Shown here: piece after piece, positions 33,718-43,510 of the stretch
How the letters are laid out: every line of letters begins with the position of its first letter
How positions within the stretch are numbered: position 1 is the first letter of the stretch
Assembly (NCBI GenBank): GCA_934613505.1
Contig: CAKTTB010000001.1
Location: 1 to 64,000, forward strand
Length of the DNA: 64,000 nucleotides
DNA from: an uncultured Oscillospiraceae bacterium
GTDB lineage: Bacteria; Bacillota; Clostridia; Oscillospirales; Oscillospiraceae
Direction: 5' to 3'
Notes under the pieces: generated by a model
What the model was told of the DNA's origin: nothing
Seen by the model: the letters and a program-made list of their open reading frames with translations, nothing else
The model's database searches: none
Program-made: the position numbers and the translations under genes

Positions 33718-34125
33718 ATGACGAACCTGAGCAAGAAACTCGGTGAGATGAATTTCGACGGTCTGTTCACAGACGTTGTGCCTGCCGTGCAGGTACGCGG
33801 CGGCATCATCCGCAAGCAGACCACTTCTGCGGTCACGCTCAAGCGCGGCACGATCCTTGCCAAATCCTATGGCACAGCCGGTGATGGCAAGCTGGTGATC
33901 CTCGGCTCCACTGCTGCAAACAACGAAACGCTGACGCCGGACTGCGTCCTCTGCGATGACGTTGAGGTTGGCACCGACGCCGACGAAAAGGTCGCAGTCT
34001 ACACGGCTGGCTGCTTCGACCCCGACAAGGTGAGCGTCGCTGCCAGCTACAGCATCACCGAAACCGACAAAGACAATCTGCGTATGCGCGGTATCGTCTT
34101 CAAGGACGCCGCTGCTGCCGACTAA
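33718..34125 (+). CDS. Head decoration protein, gpD-like
   Basis: 135 residues. The beta-rich sequence contains KRGTILAKS and a hydrophobic core typical of lambda gpD/HDPD trimers that stabilise expanded heads. It lies 3 bp after the scaffold stop, directly before the major capsid gene, in lambda order. Confidence 0.85.
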   Translation: MTNLSKKLGEMNFDGLFTDVVPAVQVRGGIIRKQTTSAVTLKRGTILAKSYGTAGDGKLVILGSTAANNETLTPDCVLCDDVEVGTDADEKVAVYTAGCFDPDKVSVAASYSITETDKDNLRMRGIVFKDAAAAD

Positions 34126-34139
34126 GGAGGGAGTCAACT

Positions 34140-35225
34140 ATGAGTGCAGAACTGAACTTCTTTGATACCTATATCCTGATGGCGATTGTTGAGGAAATCG
34201 TGCCCAAGCAGACGTTCTTCAAGGATCGCTACTTCCCGACGGGCGATGACGACATCTTCGCTTCCGACAAGGTGCTGACCGAGTACCGCAAGGGCGACCG
34301 CAAGATGGCGGCGTTCGTGTCTTCCCGCGCCGGTGATATTCCGATGGAACGCCGGGGCTTTGAGATTCACGAATACCAGCCCGCGTTCATCGCGCCTTCT
34401 CGTCTGCTGACGCAGGACGATCTGCGCAAGCGCGGCTTCGGCGAAGCCATCTATGCTAACAGCACCCCGGCCCAGCGCGCCGCCCGCCTGCAGCGTGACG
34501 ATCTTTCCGATATGGACATTCGCATCACCCGTCGTGAAGAGTGGATGGCCGTCCAGACCATGATCAACAACTCCTGCACGATGCAGTCGTACATCGACGA
34601 TAAGACCGAAGGTGAAAAGCTGTATGTGCAGTTTTATGACACGACGAGCGATCACGCCTACACCGTCAGCACCAAGTGGAACGCAACTGACGAAAAGGGT
34701 GCGGCGTTCTTCTCCGACGTGAAGAATATGTGCCGCAAGCTGTCCAAGCGTGGCCTCCGGGCAGCAGACCTCGTGATCGGCTCCGACGTTGCAGACGCGA
34801 TCCTCGCTCTCACGGACGTCAAGTCCCTGCTCGACCGCAACAGCGGCATCATCATCGGCACGATTGATCAGCAGCTCAGCCCCTATGACGGCGTTACCTA
34901 TATGGGTACGCTGAACTTCGGCGGTTTCCGCCTCAACGTGATTTGCGTGGACGAAACCTATGTCGATGACAGCGGTGCGGAGCAGCGGTACTTCCCCGCG
35001 ACCTCTGCAATGGTCACAGCTCCCGACTGCGGTCACATGATGTACGGCCAGATCACGCAGATTGATTACGGCTCGACCGACTTCTCCACCTACGTTGCGA
35101 AGCGCGTCCCGAAGTTTGTTCTCGACCAGCCCAACGACAGACGTAAGCTGCGCTTGGCTGCCCGTCCGCTGGCTGCGCCGAAAAACTACTGCCCGTACAT
35201 CTACGCGGCAAACGTCGTGGCCTGA
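34140..35225 (+). CDS. Major capsid protein, gpE family
   Basis: 361 residues, HK97 fold of the lambda gpE subfamily: an N-terminal arm (ELNFFDTYILMAIVEEIVPK), a GDIPMERRGFEIHEYQPAF strand region, DDLSDMDIRITRREEWMA helix and the C-terminal KLRLAARPL ending. Forms the icosahedral shell. GGAGGGAGTCAACT upstream. Confidence 0.93.
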   Translation: MSAELNFFDTYILMAIVEEIVPKQTFFKDRYFPTGDDDIFASDKVLTEYRKGDRKMAAFVSSRAGDIPMERRGFEIHEYQPAFIAPSRLLTQDDLRKRGFGEAIYANSTPAQRAARLQRDDLSDMDIRITRREEWMAVQTMINNSCTMQSYIDDKTEGEKLYVQFYDTTSDHAYTVSTKWNATDEKGAAFFSDVKNMCRKLSKRGLRAADLVIGSDVADAILALTDVKSLLDRNSGIIIGTIDQQLSPYDGVTYMGTLNFGGFRLNVICVDETYVDDSGAEQRYFPATSAMVTAPDCGHMMYGQITQIDYGSTDFSTYVAKRVPKFVLDQPNDRRKLRLAARPLAAPKNYCPYIYAANVVA

Positions 35226-35248
35226 TCGGCGCGTGAAAGGAGTACGGC

Positions 35249-35701
35249 ATGAAAATTGAAATTATCAGCGGTTCCTACGGCTGGCGTAAGACCAAGGACG
35301 CCATGCCGAAGCTCGTTGAGCGCGGCGGCATCTGCGAGGTAGACGAAGCCGAAGCAAGGCGTCTCGTCGCGCTCGGCGTCGCAGCGATCGTCCACGAAGC
35401 AGACGAAGCGCCTGTTGCAAGCGGCAGCACGGTCGAAAGCGGCGACACCCCCTGCGCCGATATGCCCAGCGAAGAAAACGGCGCAGAGAGCGGCGTAGAG
35501 GCCCATCTCGACGCGGAGCAGCTACAGGAAATGACGGTGGCACAGCTCAAAGAGCTTGCCGCCGAGCTTGGCATTGAAACGGCGAAGCTCCGCAAGAAAG
35601 ATGACCTGATTGCGGCAATCGTTGCCGTGCCCGTCGAGCCGGGCGAGGAAATCAGTGAGGATGATCTTCCTGATCTGAGCGCCGCCGCGCCGGTGGTATG
35701 A
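35249..35701 (+). CDS. Head protein with SAP/HeH-like C-terminal domain
   Basis: 150 residues. The N-terminal 1-50 is a small beta domain (IEIISGSYGWRKTK). The middle is low-complexity acidic. Residues 90-125 (MTVAQLKELAAELGIE...LIAAI) form a SAP/Rho-N-like helix pair that usually binds DNA. Position after the capsid gene fits an accessory capsid or packaging (FI-like) protein. Confidence 0.65.
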   Translation: MKIEIISGSYGWRKTKDAMPKLVERGGICEVDEAEARRLVALGVAAIVHEADEAPVASGSTVESGDTPCADMPSEENGAESGVEAHLDAEQLQEMTVAQLKELAAELGIETAKLRKKDDLIAAIVAVPVEPGEEISEDDLPDLSAAAPVV

Positions 35702-36078
35702 GCAAATTCAAGGACATGGTCGCGCGTGACAATGCGCGGACCTTTATGAACCTCGACGAGTTTGCAGAGAAGCGGATCGTGGTCTACGACGGCGTGACAT
35801 ACGACGGCGAGGATCACGCTGGCATTCCGATTGTGCTGTCCGGACTGAAAGAGAAAGACCGCCGCCAGCTTATGAGCGATCATATTCAGGGGCTGTTCCT
35901 CGTTTCGTCCGTGCTGCATTGCAGGATTCAGGATCTCGGCGGCAACCAACCGGAAAAAGGGACGCGCATGGAGATCAGCGATCCCGATGACGCTACCTTC
36001 TTCCGACGCTTCTACGTCGCCTCGTCGGTCTGCGAGCTGGGCCTGCTTCGCGTAGAACTGGAGGCGTTTGACGAATGA
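35698..36078 (+). CDS. Head-tail joining protein, FII-like
   Basis: 126 residues. Beta-rich (RIVVYDGVTYDGEDHAGIPI) with FVASS-type C-terminal strands. Size and position (after the capsid accessory gene, before the gpZ-like gene) match head-completion proteins. Overlaps both neighbours by 4 bp. Confidence 0.6.
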   Translation: MSKFKDMVARDNARTFMNLDEFAEKRIVVYDGVTYDGEDHAGIPIVLSGLKEKDRRQLMSDHIQGLFLVSSVLHCRIQDLGGNQPEKGTRMEISDPDDATFFRRFYVASSVCELGLLRVELEAFDE

Positions 36079-36758
36079 ATAAGGGATTTGCTCCGTACAC
36101 AGCAAGTTTCCAGGCGCGCGTTGAAATTGTTTCTCCAGAGCTACTTCACAATGCAGAACAGCAACTTGCAGATATTCCGGGTGGCATTGAAATTGCGATG
36201 AAGCGAGCAATGAACCGCGCGACAGCGCACCTTCGGACGCAAAGCACCAGAGAAATCCGTAAGCGGTACGATATAGCCAGAAAGGATATTCGCGCTGAGC
36301 AGAACATTACGACAAGCTATCGGTATTTCAACGGGGTTGAAGCGAAAATTTCCTTTCGCGGCAAAAAGATTCCGCTTTGGCGTTATGGCGGCTCATCTCC
36401 CAGCAAACCGACCGTCAACACGGAAAAGACCGTCATGGCAATCGTCAACGGCAATCTGCGCCCGGTTCATCCGGGCATTGCCGCGACCGGCCATCAGTTT
36501 CTTTCGACCGCGCCGACTACGTTCTCCCGCGCATTTGTCGCGCAGATGCAGTCTGGTCACATCGGCATCTTCGAGCGCACCGGCGGCAGAACTGCCACAG
36601 GCGATGCCGAGATCAAGGAGATCATGGGTTCTTCTGTTCCGCAGATGCTCGGTGGCGATGAGGTGAAAGAGCGCCTCGGTGAACAGGCGATGAGCAAGTT
36701 CGAGGAGCGACTGATGCATGAGGTGGATGCGATAGTGAAAGGATGGGTGTCTGTATGA
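36075..36758 (+). CDS. Tail protein, gpZ-like (prophage minor tail protein Z)
   Basis: 227 residues. The segment AMKRAMNRATAHLRTQSTRE followed by RKRYDIARKDIRAEQN is the hallmark of the minor tail protein Z family. Later parts are Gly/Thr-rich with a C-terminal helix. Acts in head-tail connection in lambda-type phages. Confidence 0.85.
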   Translation: MNKGFAPYTASFQARVEIVSPELLHNAEQQLADIPGGIEIAMKRAMNRATAHLRTQSTREIRKRYDIARKDIRAEQNITTSYRYFNGVEAKISFRGKKIPLWRYGGSSPSKPTVNTEKTVMAIVNGNLRPVHPGIAATGHQFLSTAPTTFSRAFVAQMQSGHIGIFERTGGRTATGDAEIKEIMGSSVPQMLGGDEVKERLGEQAMSKFEERLMHEVDAIVKGWVSV

Positions 36759-37246
36759 CACGACTGAATTTACTGGACGCGCTTATGAGTTTCACGAATG
36801 AGGTCATGCGCGAAATTCTTCTTCCCGTGCGGCGGCAGAAGGGCGACGAGGAAGAACCTGCCGAGCGCCCGCCGCTGGTCTACCGCCAGCGTCTGCCCGA
36901 TGTCAAATCCGCGACCTCGAAAGCGCCGTACATTCTGCATCAGATCGTCACTGGCGAAGATGAGCAGAAGCCCGGCGAGCCGACGGACAGCAGCGTTGAG
37001 GTCCGCTCTCTTTTCTGCGTGTACGGTGAAGACGATCAGGAAGGTGCGCTGCGGCTGCTTACGACGGTCGAGCATTTCCGTCAAGAGCTTCTGATGCACG
37101 GCGTAATCGCCAAGCAGTTTGCGCTGGATCTTTCACAGAAGCTGTCCACACTCTACTACACCGACAACACCGCACCGTACTTCTGCGCGGAGCTGGTGTC
37201 GGTATGGAAAATCCCCAGTGTCAACAGGGAGGCATTTGCATGGTAA
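36755..37246 (+). CDS. Tail terminator/connector candidate, 163 residues
   Basis: The ATG at 36755 overlaps the gpZ-like stop. Alpha/beta protein with PPLVYRQRLPDVKSAT and a C-terminal pair of helices; position just before the sheath matches tail terminator proteins. No direct motif seen. Confidence 0.55.
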   Translation: MTRLNLLDALMSFTNEVMREILLPVRRQKGDEEEPAERPPLVYRQRLPDVKSATSKAPYILHQIVTGEDEQKPGEPTDSSVEVRSLFCVYGEDDQEGALRLLTTVEHFRQELLMHGVIAKQFALDLSQKLSTLYYTDNTAPYFCAELVSVWKIPSVNREAFAW

Positions 37247-37521
37247 AAGCCAAAGGCAAGGCCGGTGCGAAAAGCGCCGGCTTTTGTATGTACATCGGGC
37301 CGAGCATCGTCGGCACGATCCAGCAGGCGCGTATTCTGTACGGTGACAAGCAGGACGCGCTCGCGCAGATCTCGGCAGCGGTTGAGAAATATCCGCTGAT
37401 TGCCACGCTGGTTATCCCCGGCGATCAGGTATCCGAGGCAAGAATCAAAGTCAAAACACCCGGTAATCTGCTCTATGTGAATTATCACAAGCTGGCAGAC
37501 CGGAGAAAGAAGGAGGAGTAA
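37240..37521 (+). CDS. Hypothetical tail protein, 93 residues
   Basis: The ATG at 37240 follows GGGAGGCATTTGC. It begins KAKGKAGAKSAGFCMYIGPS and ends with a basic tail. Located between the terminator candidate and the sheath; conserved position but unknown role. Confidence 0.6.
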   Translation: MVKAKGKAGAKSAGFCMYIGPSIVGTIQQARILYGDKQDALAQISAAVEKYPLIATLVIPGDQVSEARIKVKTPGNLLYVNYHKLADRRKKEE

Positions 37522-37524
37522 CCA

Positions 37525-38940
37525 TTGAAGCATGGCGTATATGTGCGGGAGCAGAAAACGAGCGTTTCGACGCCCGTTGTCGCTGAATCCGGTGTGCCGT
37601 TTGTTGTCGGCACAGCACCGGTTCACTCCGCAGAATCCCCGGCCGCGCTCTTTACCCCGGTGCTTTGCACCGACTGGGAAGACGCGGTAAAGAAGCTGGG
37701 CTATTCCGACGACTGGAAGACCTACACGATCTGCGAAGCCATGTACTCGCATTTCAAGCTGTTCCAGCGTCAGCCAATCATCTTCTGCAACGTGCTTGAT
37801 CCGAGCACCAACAAGGAGGCCGTCGCGGGCGCGGAAGTCACCCTTTCCGGCAAGCAGGCAAAGCTGCCGTTCGACGCGATCCTGTCCAGCCTCGTTGTTA
37901 AGTCGGCGTCTTCGTCTGAATCGCCGCTTGTCAAGGACACGGACTATGCCGCGTACTACTCGGATGGCAGTCTCATCGTTGAGACGATCGAGGGCGGTGC
38001 AGCCAAGGACGCGACCAAGCTCTTTATCAGCTACGACAAGGTCAAGACGACTGAAATCGGCGACGATGATATTGTCAAGGGCATCGAGGCGATTGACCTC
38101 TGCATGGCAACCGTCAGCATCACGCCCGACCTCATCATCGCGCCCGGATGGTCGCATACCAGCACGGTGCAGGCCGTCATGGCGGCGAAGGCCGAAGTCA
38201 TCAACGGCATTCTCGGCGCAAAGTCCATCTGCGATATTGACTGCTCCGCCAGCGGCGCGCGCAGCTATGACGCCGTCGCCGCGAAGAAGTCCGCGACGAA
38301 CCTGATCGACCCGGCTCAGATTGGAGTCTGGCCGCAGGTGAAGCTCGGCAGCAAGCAGTTCCATCTCTCCACCCAGCTCGCGGGCCTGATGGCGAAGGTG
38401 GACAGCGGCAACGACGGTGTGCCGTATGAATCGCCCTCTAATAAGGCCCTCCAGTGCGACGGCGCTTGCCTGGAAGACGGCACAGACGTCACCCTCACGC
38501 TGGAGCAGGCGAACATTCTGAACGCCAACGGCATTTGCACGGCGCTCAAGTTTATGAATGGCTTCGTGGCGTGGGGCAACTACACCGCCTGCTACCCCAG
38601 CAACACCGACATCAAGGACTATTTCATCCCGATCAGCAGAATGTTCAAGTGGGTCGGCAACTCCCTCATCAAGACGTTCTGGTCGAAGACGGACAGCCCC
38701 ATGAACCGGCGCCTGCTGGACAACATCAAGGATTCCGCGAACAACTGGCTCGCAGGTCTTGTGGGCAGCGAGTATCTGCTCGGCGCCCGCGTTGAGATCC
38801 TCGACTCCGAGAATCCCATGACGGACCTCATGGCCGGTATCGTGAGAATCCACATCTACATGACGCCGCCCAGCCCTGCACAGGAGATCGACTTCGTACT
38901 CGAATACGACACCGATTACGTGCAGAGCGCGTTGGCGTGA
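37525..38940 (+). CDS. Contractile tail sheath protein
   Basis: 471 residues, TTG start after GGAGGAGTAACCA. The N-terminus KHGVYVREQKTSVSTPV and VPFVVGTAPVHSA are typical of P2-type sheath subunits; the C-terminal half has the conserved INGFVAWGN-like FMNGFVAWGNYTAC and RRLLDNIKDSANNWLAG segments. It polymerises round the tube and contracts on infection, so this is a myovirus. Confidence 0.95.
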   Translation: MKHGVYVREQKTSVSTPVVAESGVPFVVGTAPVHSAESPAALFTPVLCTDWEDAVKKLGYSDDWKTYTICEAMYSHFKLFQRQPIIFCNVLDPSTNKEAVAGAEVTLSGKQAKLPFDAILSSLVVKSASSSESPLVKDTDYAAYYSDGSLIVETIEGGAAKDATKLFISYDKVKTTEIGDDDIVKGIEAIDLCMATVSITPDLIIAPGWSHTSTVQAVMAAKAEVINGILGAKSICDIDCSASGARSYDAVAAKKSATNLIDPAQIGVWPQVKLGSKQFHLSTQLAGLMAKVDSGNDGVPYESPSNKALQCDGACLEDGTDVTLTLEQANILNANGICTALKFMNGFVAWGNYTACYPSNTDIKDYFIPISRMFKWVGNSLIKTFWSKTDSPMNRRLLDNIKDSANNWLAGLVGSEYLLGARVEILDSENPMTDLMAGIVRIHIYMTPPSPAQEIDFVLEYDTDYVQSALA

Positions 38941-38957
38941 CGAAGGAGGACTGAACA

Positions 38958-39479
38958 ATGGGAATGGTAGATCAGGCCGTAATCAACTTTGCCTGCTACG
39001 AAGACGCCAAAGACTTCCTCGGTCTGGCTTCCGTGACGCTGCCCGATGTTGATTTCATTGTTGCGACCGTCTCCGGTGCTGGCATTGCCGGCAACGTGGA
39101 GGCGCCGATCATCGGCCATATGAACGCCATGACCGCGCAGCTCAAATTCCGCACCTTCAGCGCTGAGAGCCTGAAGCTGCTGGAGCCGCGCGAACACAAC
39201 ATCGACCTGCGCGCGCCGCAGCAGGTGTACGACCCGATTGCGGGCGTTTACAAGACGCAGTCCGTCAAGCACGTCCTCGTGCTTGTTCCGAAGACGCTGT
39301 CGAACGGCAATATCGCCCCGGCGTCTCCCACGGACGGCTCTGGCAGCTACGCCGTGCGCCGCTGGGTGACGTACATCGATGACGCGAAGGTCATGGAGCT
39401 TGACCCGTACAACTACATCTGCGAGGTGAACGGTGTCGACTATCTTTCCGACACCCGCAAGGCCCTCGGCAAATCGTAA
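38958..39479 (+). CDS. Major tail tube protein
   Basis: 173 residues. The pattern matches P2 FII-type tube proteins: a beta-sandwich with LPDVDFIVATVSGAGIAGN, QVYDPIAGVYKTQSVKHV and LDPYNYICEVNGVDYL near the C-terminus. Forms the inner tail tube. A hairpin (GGGGCG ... CGTCGCCCC) follows at 39485-39511. Confidence 0.93.
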   Translation: MGMVDQAVINFACYEDAKDFLGLASVTLPDVDFIVATVSGAGIAGNVEAPIIGHMNAMTAQLKFRTFSAESLKLLEPREHNIDLRAPQQVYDPIAGVYKTQSVKHVLVLVPKTLSNGNIAPASPTDGSGSYAVRRWVTYIDDAKVMELDPYNYICEVNGVDYLSDTRKALGKS

Positions 39480-39536
39480 ATCTTTGGGGCGGCGCGCGAT
39501 GCGTCGCCCCACCACTCTTGAAAGGAGCTATGAATC

Positions 39537-40105
39537 ATGGAAAACAAGAATATTCAGAAAACGACCGCAGAGGAAAGCAGTGACATCTTCGCTGTTGCGG
39601 AAGATCAGGATAAGAAAAACGCCGCAATCGACTATGCGGCATTTGTGATGCAGCTTGCAAGGCCGCTCGTTCATGATGAAAAAACCTACACGGAGCTGAC
39701 CTTCAACTTTGAAGATCTCAGCGGAAATGACTCCCTTGCGATTGAGCGGGAGCTGCAAATGCTCGGGCATACGGTGATCGTTGCGAACTTTGACAGCGAG
39801 TACCTTATCCGTGTTTGCGTCAAGGCGTGCACCGAGAAACTTGGTCTTGACGCGCTTGGCAAGCTCAGCATCCGCGATTTCAACCGTCTGCGGAACACCG
39901 TAAGAGGTTTTTTATCGCGCAAGGAGTGATCGTCGGAGATGGCGGCGTATGGCTTCGCAGGCAATGCCTCGCCATGGCCCGGACGAACAACACTCCGGTA
40001 GATTTCTGGTTATCTCTACGTCTCGGCGAATTTTCGCAATGGGTGAAAGCCTCTAATGCGCTGATTGCCGAGGAAATGGAGAAGCGAAAACAAAAACGCA
40101 AGTGA
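39537..40105 (+). CDS. Tail assembly chaperone E with -1 frameshift product E+E'
   Basis: The zero-frame product (39537-39929) has 130 residues. At 39908-39914 the slippery heptamer T TTT TTA stands in the right phase 15 nt before the zero-frame stop. The -1 frame stays open to 40105, giving a fusion of about 189 residues with a charged end (EEMEKRKQKRK). P2 E/E' uses the same device (T TTT TTG) and lambda G/GT a related one. The two products chaperone the tape measure encoded next. Confidence 0.85.
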
Positions 40106-40121
40106 AAGTGAGGCGGAGATA

Positions 40122-43100
40122 TTGGCATCGCGGAAAGAATATGAGATGCTATTTGCGCTTGAAGCGCAGCTTGGCCGCGAGTTTCGCACGACCTTTGCAA
40201 AGGCCCGCGGCGAGCTCGGCGACACGGCCGATAGTGCAGAATCTTTCGGCAGCCGCGCGACACAGGCCGTGGACGCGGTGTCGAGCGTTCTTGCTGCGGC
40301 TGGTATCTCCGCTGCGCTTAAAGAAATAAAGGAAGGCTTTGACGAGTGTGTGCAGGCGTCGATGGATTTCGAGTCTGCCATCACCGGCGTCGCCAAGACG
40401 ACAGACCTGACAGACGAAGAACTGGCAGATATGTCGGACGCAATTAAAGCCATGTCCACGGAGATCCCGGCATCTACGACCGAGATCGCCGCCGTCGCTG
40501 AAGCTGCTGGCCAGCTTGGCATTCAGAAAGACGCGCTGCTCGATTTTACGCGCGTTATGACAATGCTCGGCACAGCGACGAACATGACAGCCGAAGATGC
40601 CGCAACCGCCCTCGCGCGGTTCGCGAACATTACAGGCATGTCCGCAGACAATTATGATCGTCTCGGCGCCGTGATCGTTGATCTTGGCAATAACTTTGCA
40701 ACGACCGAATCTGAGATCACGCAGATGGGTACGCGCCTTGCCTCTGGCGGCAAGCTGGCCGGATTGACAGAGCCGCAGATCATGGCGCTCGCCGCAGCAA
40801 TGTCCTCCGTCGGCATCGAGGCCGAAGCTGGCGGTACGGCCATGACGCAGACGCTCAACGCCATCGAAAAGGCTGTTGCAACCGGCGAGGATTCCTTACA
40901 GAGCTTCGCAGATGTCGCGGGAATGTCTGCGGATTCGTTCGCGGAAATGTGGAATACGGACGCGCTGGGCGCTCTGACAGCGTTTATCCGCGGGCTTGGC
41001 AATCTGGACGAACAGGGCGAAAGCGCTGTTCTGGTGCTGGAAGACCTCGGCCTTACCGGCATTCGCCAGAGCAATATGCTAAAATCCCTCGCTCTGGCAG
41101 CAGACCAGATGGACAGCGCCGTACAGACGGCAAATACCGCGTGGGATGAGAATATCGCTCTGACGAACGAAGCCAACAAGCGATACGCCACCACGCAATC
41201 CAAGCTGGATATGATGCAGAACGCCTACAACAACCTCAAGGTTGCCGTAGGCGATGCTTTTACCCCGGCGCTGCGCGATGCCTACGACGCCGGTACGGAC
41301 GTGCTGAACGTCCTCGGCGAGTTTGTGCAGGAGAATCCTGCGCTCGTCAAGGGTGTTGCAACATTCACGGGCGTAGTCGGCGGTGCAACGGTCGCATTGA
41401 CGGCATACGCCGCAATTTCCAAAGTCATTAAAGCGCTCGACATGGCTACGATGTTCGGTGGAATGGCCGGGCCGATCATGTTGGGTGTGACCGCCGTGGC
41501 CGCGCTGGCTGGCGGAATCGTGGCAATGGCTGATGCAGCCGAAGACCGTGCGGCTCCGTCCGTAAAGGAATTGACAGAAGCTGCGCGTGACATGAACGAG
41601 GCGCTTACCGACGCAAAGTCTGGCTTCGATGATTCTGTCGGCAGCACAATGGCAACGGCCACAGTTGCGGAGCAGTACATTGACCGGCTGAAAGAGCTGG
41701 ATTCTGTTGGTGAAAAAACGACTGCCCAGCAGCAGGAATATCACGGAATCCTCATGAAGCTGGTTGAGACCATTCCGGAGCTATCCAGCTATATTGACCT
41801 TGAAAACGACTCCATCGACGGCGGCACGGCTGCGCTCAAAGCAAATACGGACGCATGGGTAGAAAATGCCCGCGCACAGGCATACCAAAACGAGCTTTCC
41901 GAGATCTATGCGAAGTATGCCGATGTTGAAATCGAGCGGGCAAAGCGCCGGGCAGAGCTGACGGATGCAGAGGAAGCCGCGCATGAAGCTACTCAGGCCT
42001 ATAATGACGCGCTTGCCAAGCAAAATGCGCTTTACGCCGAAGCGCAGAAAAAGGCTGATGCCTATTACGAAGAAACCGGCGTTCTCCGTGATGCCGAATA
42101 CTTCCTTGGTGACGAAATCAACGCCGTCAACGATGAGGTCACAGACGCCAACATTGCGTGGATTGAGGCCGCGACGCACGTTACAAACCTGAAAGAAGCG
42201 ATTGAGGAAGACAACAATGCGCTCAGTGCGGCGGATGAAGAAATTCAGGCCGTAACGGACGCATACGAAAGCCTCACGGAAGCAACGGATGATTCGACCG
42301 AAGCAACCGAAAATGCTTCGCGCGGACAGACGGAGCTGAACACCGAGATCAGCAGCGTCAAGGAACGTGTCGAGGCTCTCCAGCAGGCGTATCAGGAAGC
42401 CTATAAAGCTGCCGCAGAAAGCGTTCAGGGCCAATATGCACTTTGGCAGCAGGCAGACAGCATCGTTGCGACCTCTGCGTCCAGCATCAACAGTAATCTC
42501 CAAGGCCAGATCACGCATTGGCAGACCTACAACGATAATCTGGCCAGCCTGCGTGACAGGGCTGGTGATATTGAGGGCCTGACCGAAATGATCGGTTCTT
42601 TCGCAGACGGCAGCTCCGACAGCGTGAATGCGGTTGCCGGCATGGCTGCGGCCAGCGATGAAGAATTGGCCGCGATGGTCGAAAGCTGGAATAAGCTGCG
42701 CGAGGAACAGAATAAAGCCGCCGAGGACATCGCAGACTTCCGCACCGGCTTCTCTGAAACTATGGACGCGATCAGTGGAGACCTCGAAGCCACCATTGAC
42801 GACATGGATCTTGGCACGGAAGCTGCAGAAGCCGGTCGTGCGACCATTCAGGGCTTCATTGATGGTGCAACCGGAATGCTGCCGACCGTGCAATCGGCGT
42901 ATTCCCAGCTCGGATACGCCGCCCTCGCTGCTCTCAGCCGAAACGTGCAGAACAATAATTCTGTTGCTTCGAGCCGTCGCATGAGCGGGTTCTCCCGATA
43001 TGCCAGCGGCACAACCTCTGCCGAGACCGGTCTTGCCCTCGTCGGCGAAGAAGGCCCGGAGTTTGTGATGATGCACGGCGGCGAAGCGGTCTTGAACGCG

Positions 43101-43301
43101 GCCGACACACACAGCGCCATCGAAGCTATGACTTCCACTTCGGACAGCTCCGTTCCAGTGCAGGTCAATATCACCGTCGAGGGCGATGTCAATGACGGCG
43201 TTATGGAGCGCCTTGAAACCTATGGCGAGGAATTTGCCGCACAGGTACGCGCGGTGATTCGAGAAGACAATATCAACGCGCAACGGGGGGCGTACAGATG
43301 A
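40122..43301 (+). CDS. Tail tape measure protein, TP901 family
   Basis: About 1059 residues from the TTG at 40122 (AGGCGGAG upstream; ATG 40146 is an alternative). The TP901 core (about 70-330: MTMLGTATNMTAEDAATALA; GGTAMTQTLNAIEKAV) is followed by transmembrane-like segments near 430-490, long coiled coils (600-780) and a C-terminal GEEGPEFVMMHGGEAVLN motif. Sets tail length and may enter the host membrane. Confidence 0.95.
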   Translation: MASRKEYEMLFALEAQLGREFRTTFAKARGELGDTADSAESFGSRATQAVDAVSSVLAAAGISAALKEIKEGFDECVQASMDFESAITGVAKTTDLTDEELADMSDAIKAMSTEIPASTTEIAAVAEAAGQLGIQKDALLDFTRVMTMLGTATNMTAEDAATALARFANITGMSADNYDRLGAVIVDLGNNFATTESEITQMGTRLASGGKLAGLTEPQIMALAAAMSSVGIEAEAGGTAMTQTLNAIEKAVATGEDSLQSFADVAGMSADSFAEMWNTDALGALTAFIRGLGNLDEQGESAVLVLEDLGLTGIRQSNMLKSLALAADQMDSAVQTANTAWDENIALTNEANKRYATTQSKLDMMQNAYNNLKVAVGDAFTPALRDAYDAGTDVLNVLGEFVQENPALVKGVATFTGVVGGATVALTAYAAISKVIKALDMATMFGGMAGPIMLGVTAVAALAGGIVAMADAAEDRAAPSVKELTEAARDMNEALTDAKSGFDDSVGSTMATATVAEQYIDRLKELDSVGEKTTAQQQEYHGILMKLVETIPELSSYIDLENDSIDGGTAALKANTDAWVENARAQAYQNELSEIYAKYADVEIERAKRRAELTDAEEAAHEATQAYNDALAKQNALYAEAQKKADAYYEETGVLRDAEYFLGDEINAVNDEVTDANIAWIEAATHVTNLKEAIEEDNNALSAADEEIQAVTDAYESLTEATDDSTEATENASRGQTELNTEISSVKERVEALQQAYQEAYKAAAESVQGQYALWQQADSIVATSASSINSNLQGQITHWQTYNDNLASLRDRAGDIEGLTEMIGSFADGSSDSVNAVAGMAAASDEELAAMVESWNKLREEQNKAAEDIADFRTGFSETMDAISGDLEATIDDMDLGTEAAEAGRATIQGFIDGATGMLPTVQSAYSQLGYAALAALSRNVQNNNSVASSRRMSGFSRYASGTTSAETGLALVGEEGPEFVMMHGGEAVLNAADTHSAIEAMTSTSDSSVPVQVNITVEGDVNDGVMERLETYGEEFAAQVRAVIREDNINAQRGAYR

Positions 43302-43510
43302 GCAGAATCTACACGACTGTGCAGGGCGATATGTGGGATATGATCGCCTACAAGGAGATGGGCAGCGTGGACTATACCGACGATCTGATGAACGCCAATA
43401 GCTCGCTGCTCAGTTATTTCTCCTTTCCCGCAGGCGTCATGCTGACAATCCCTGATGTGGTGGAGCGCAGCGCATCTACGCTGCCGCCGTGGAAGCAGGT
43501 GCAGCGATGA
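43298..43510 (+). CDS. Tail protein X (LysM-like)
   Basis: 70 residues. YTTVQGDMWDMIAYKEMGS with a proline-containing C-terminal strand (AGVMLTIPDV) is the P2 gpX/LysM-like fold. Binds the tail end/hub. Overlaps the tape measure stop and the hub start. Confidence 0.88.
   Translation: MSRIYTTVQGDMWDMIAYKEMGSVDYTDDLMNANSSLLSYFSFPAGVMLTIPDVVERSASTLPPWKQVQR

Noticed and set aside
37156..38958. 600-codon leftward ORF across the sheath gene
   Set aside because: Antisense shadow; the sheath protein motifs are clear on the plus strand.
41781..43283. 500-codon leftward ORF in the tape measure gene
   Set aside because: Antisense shadow without a ribosome site; the tape measure reading is unambiguous.
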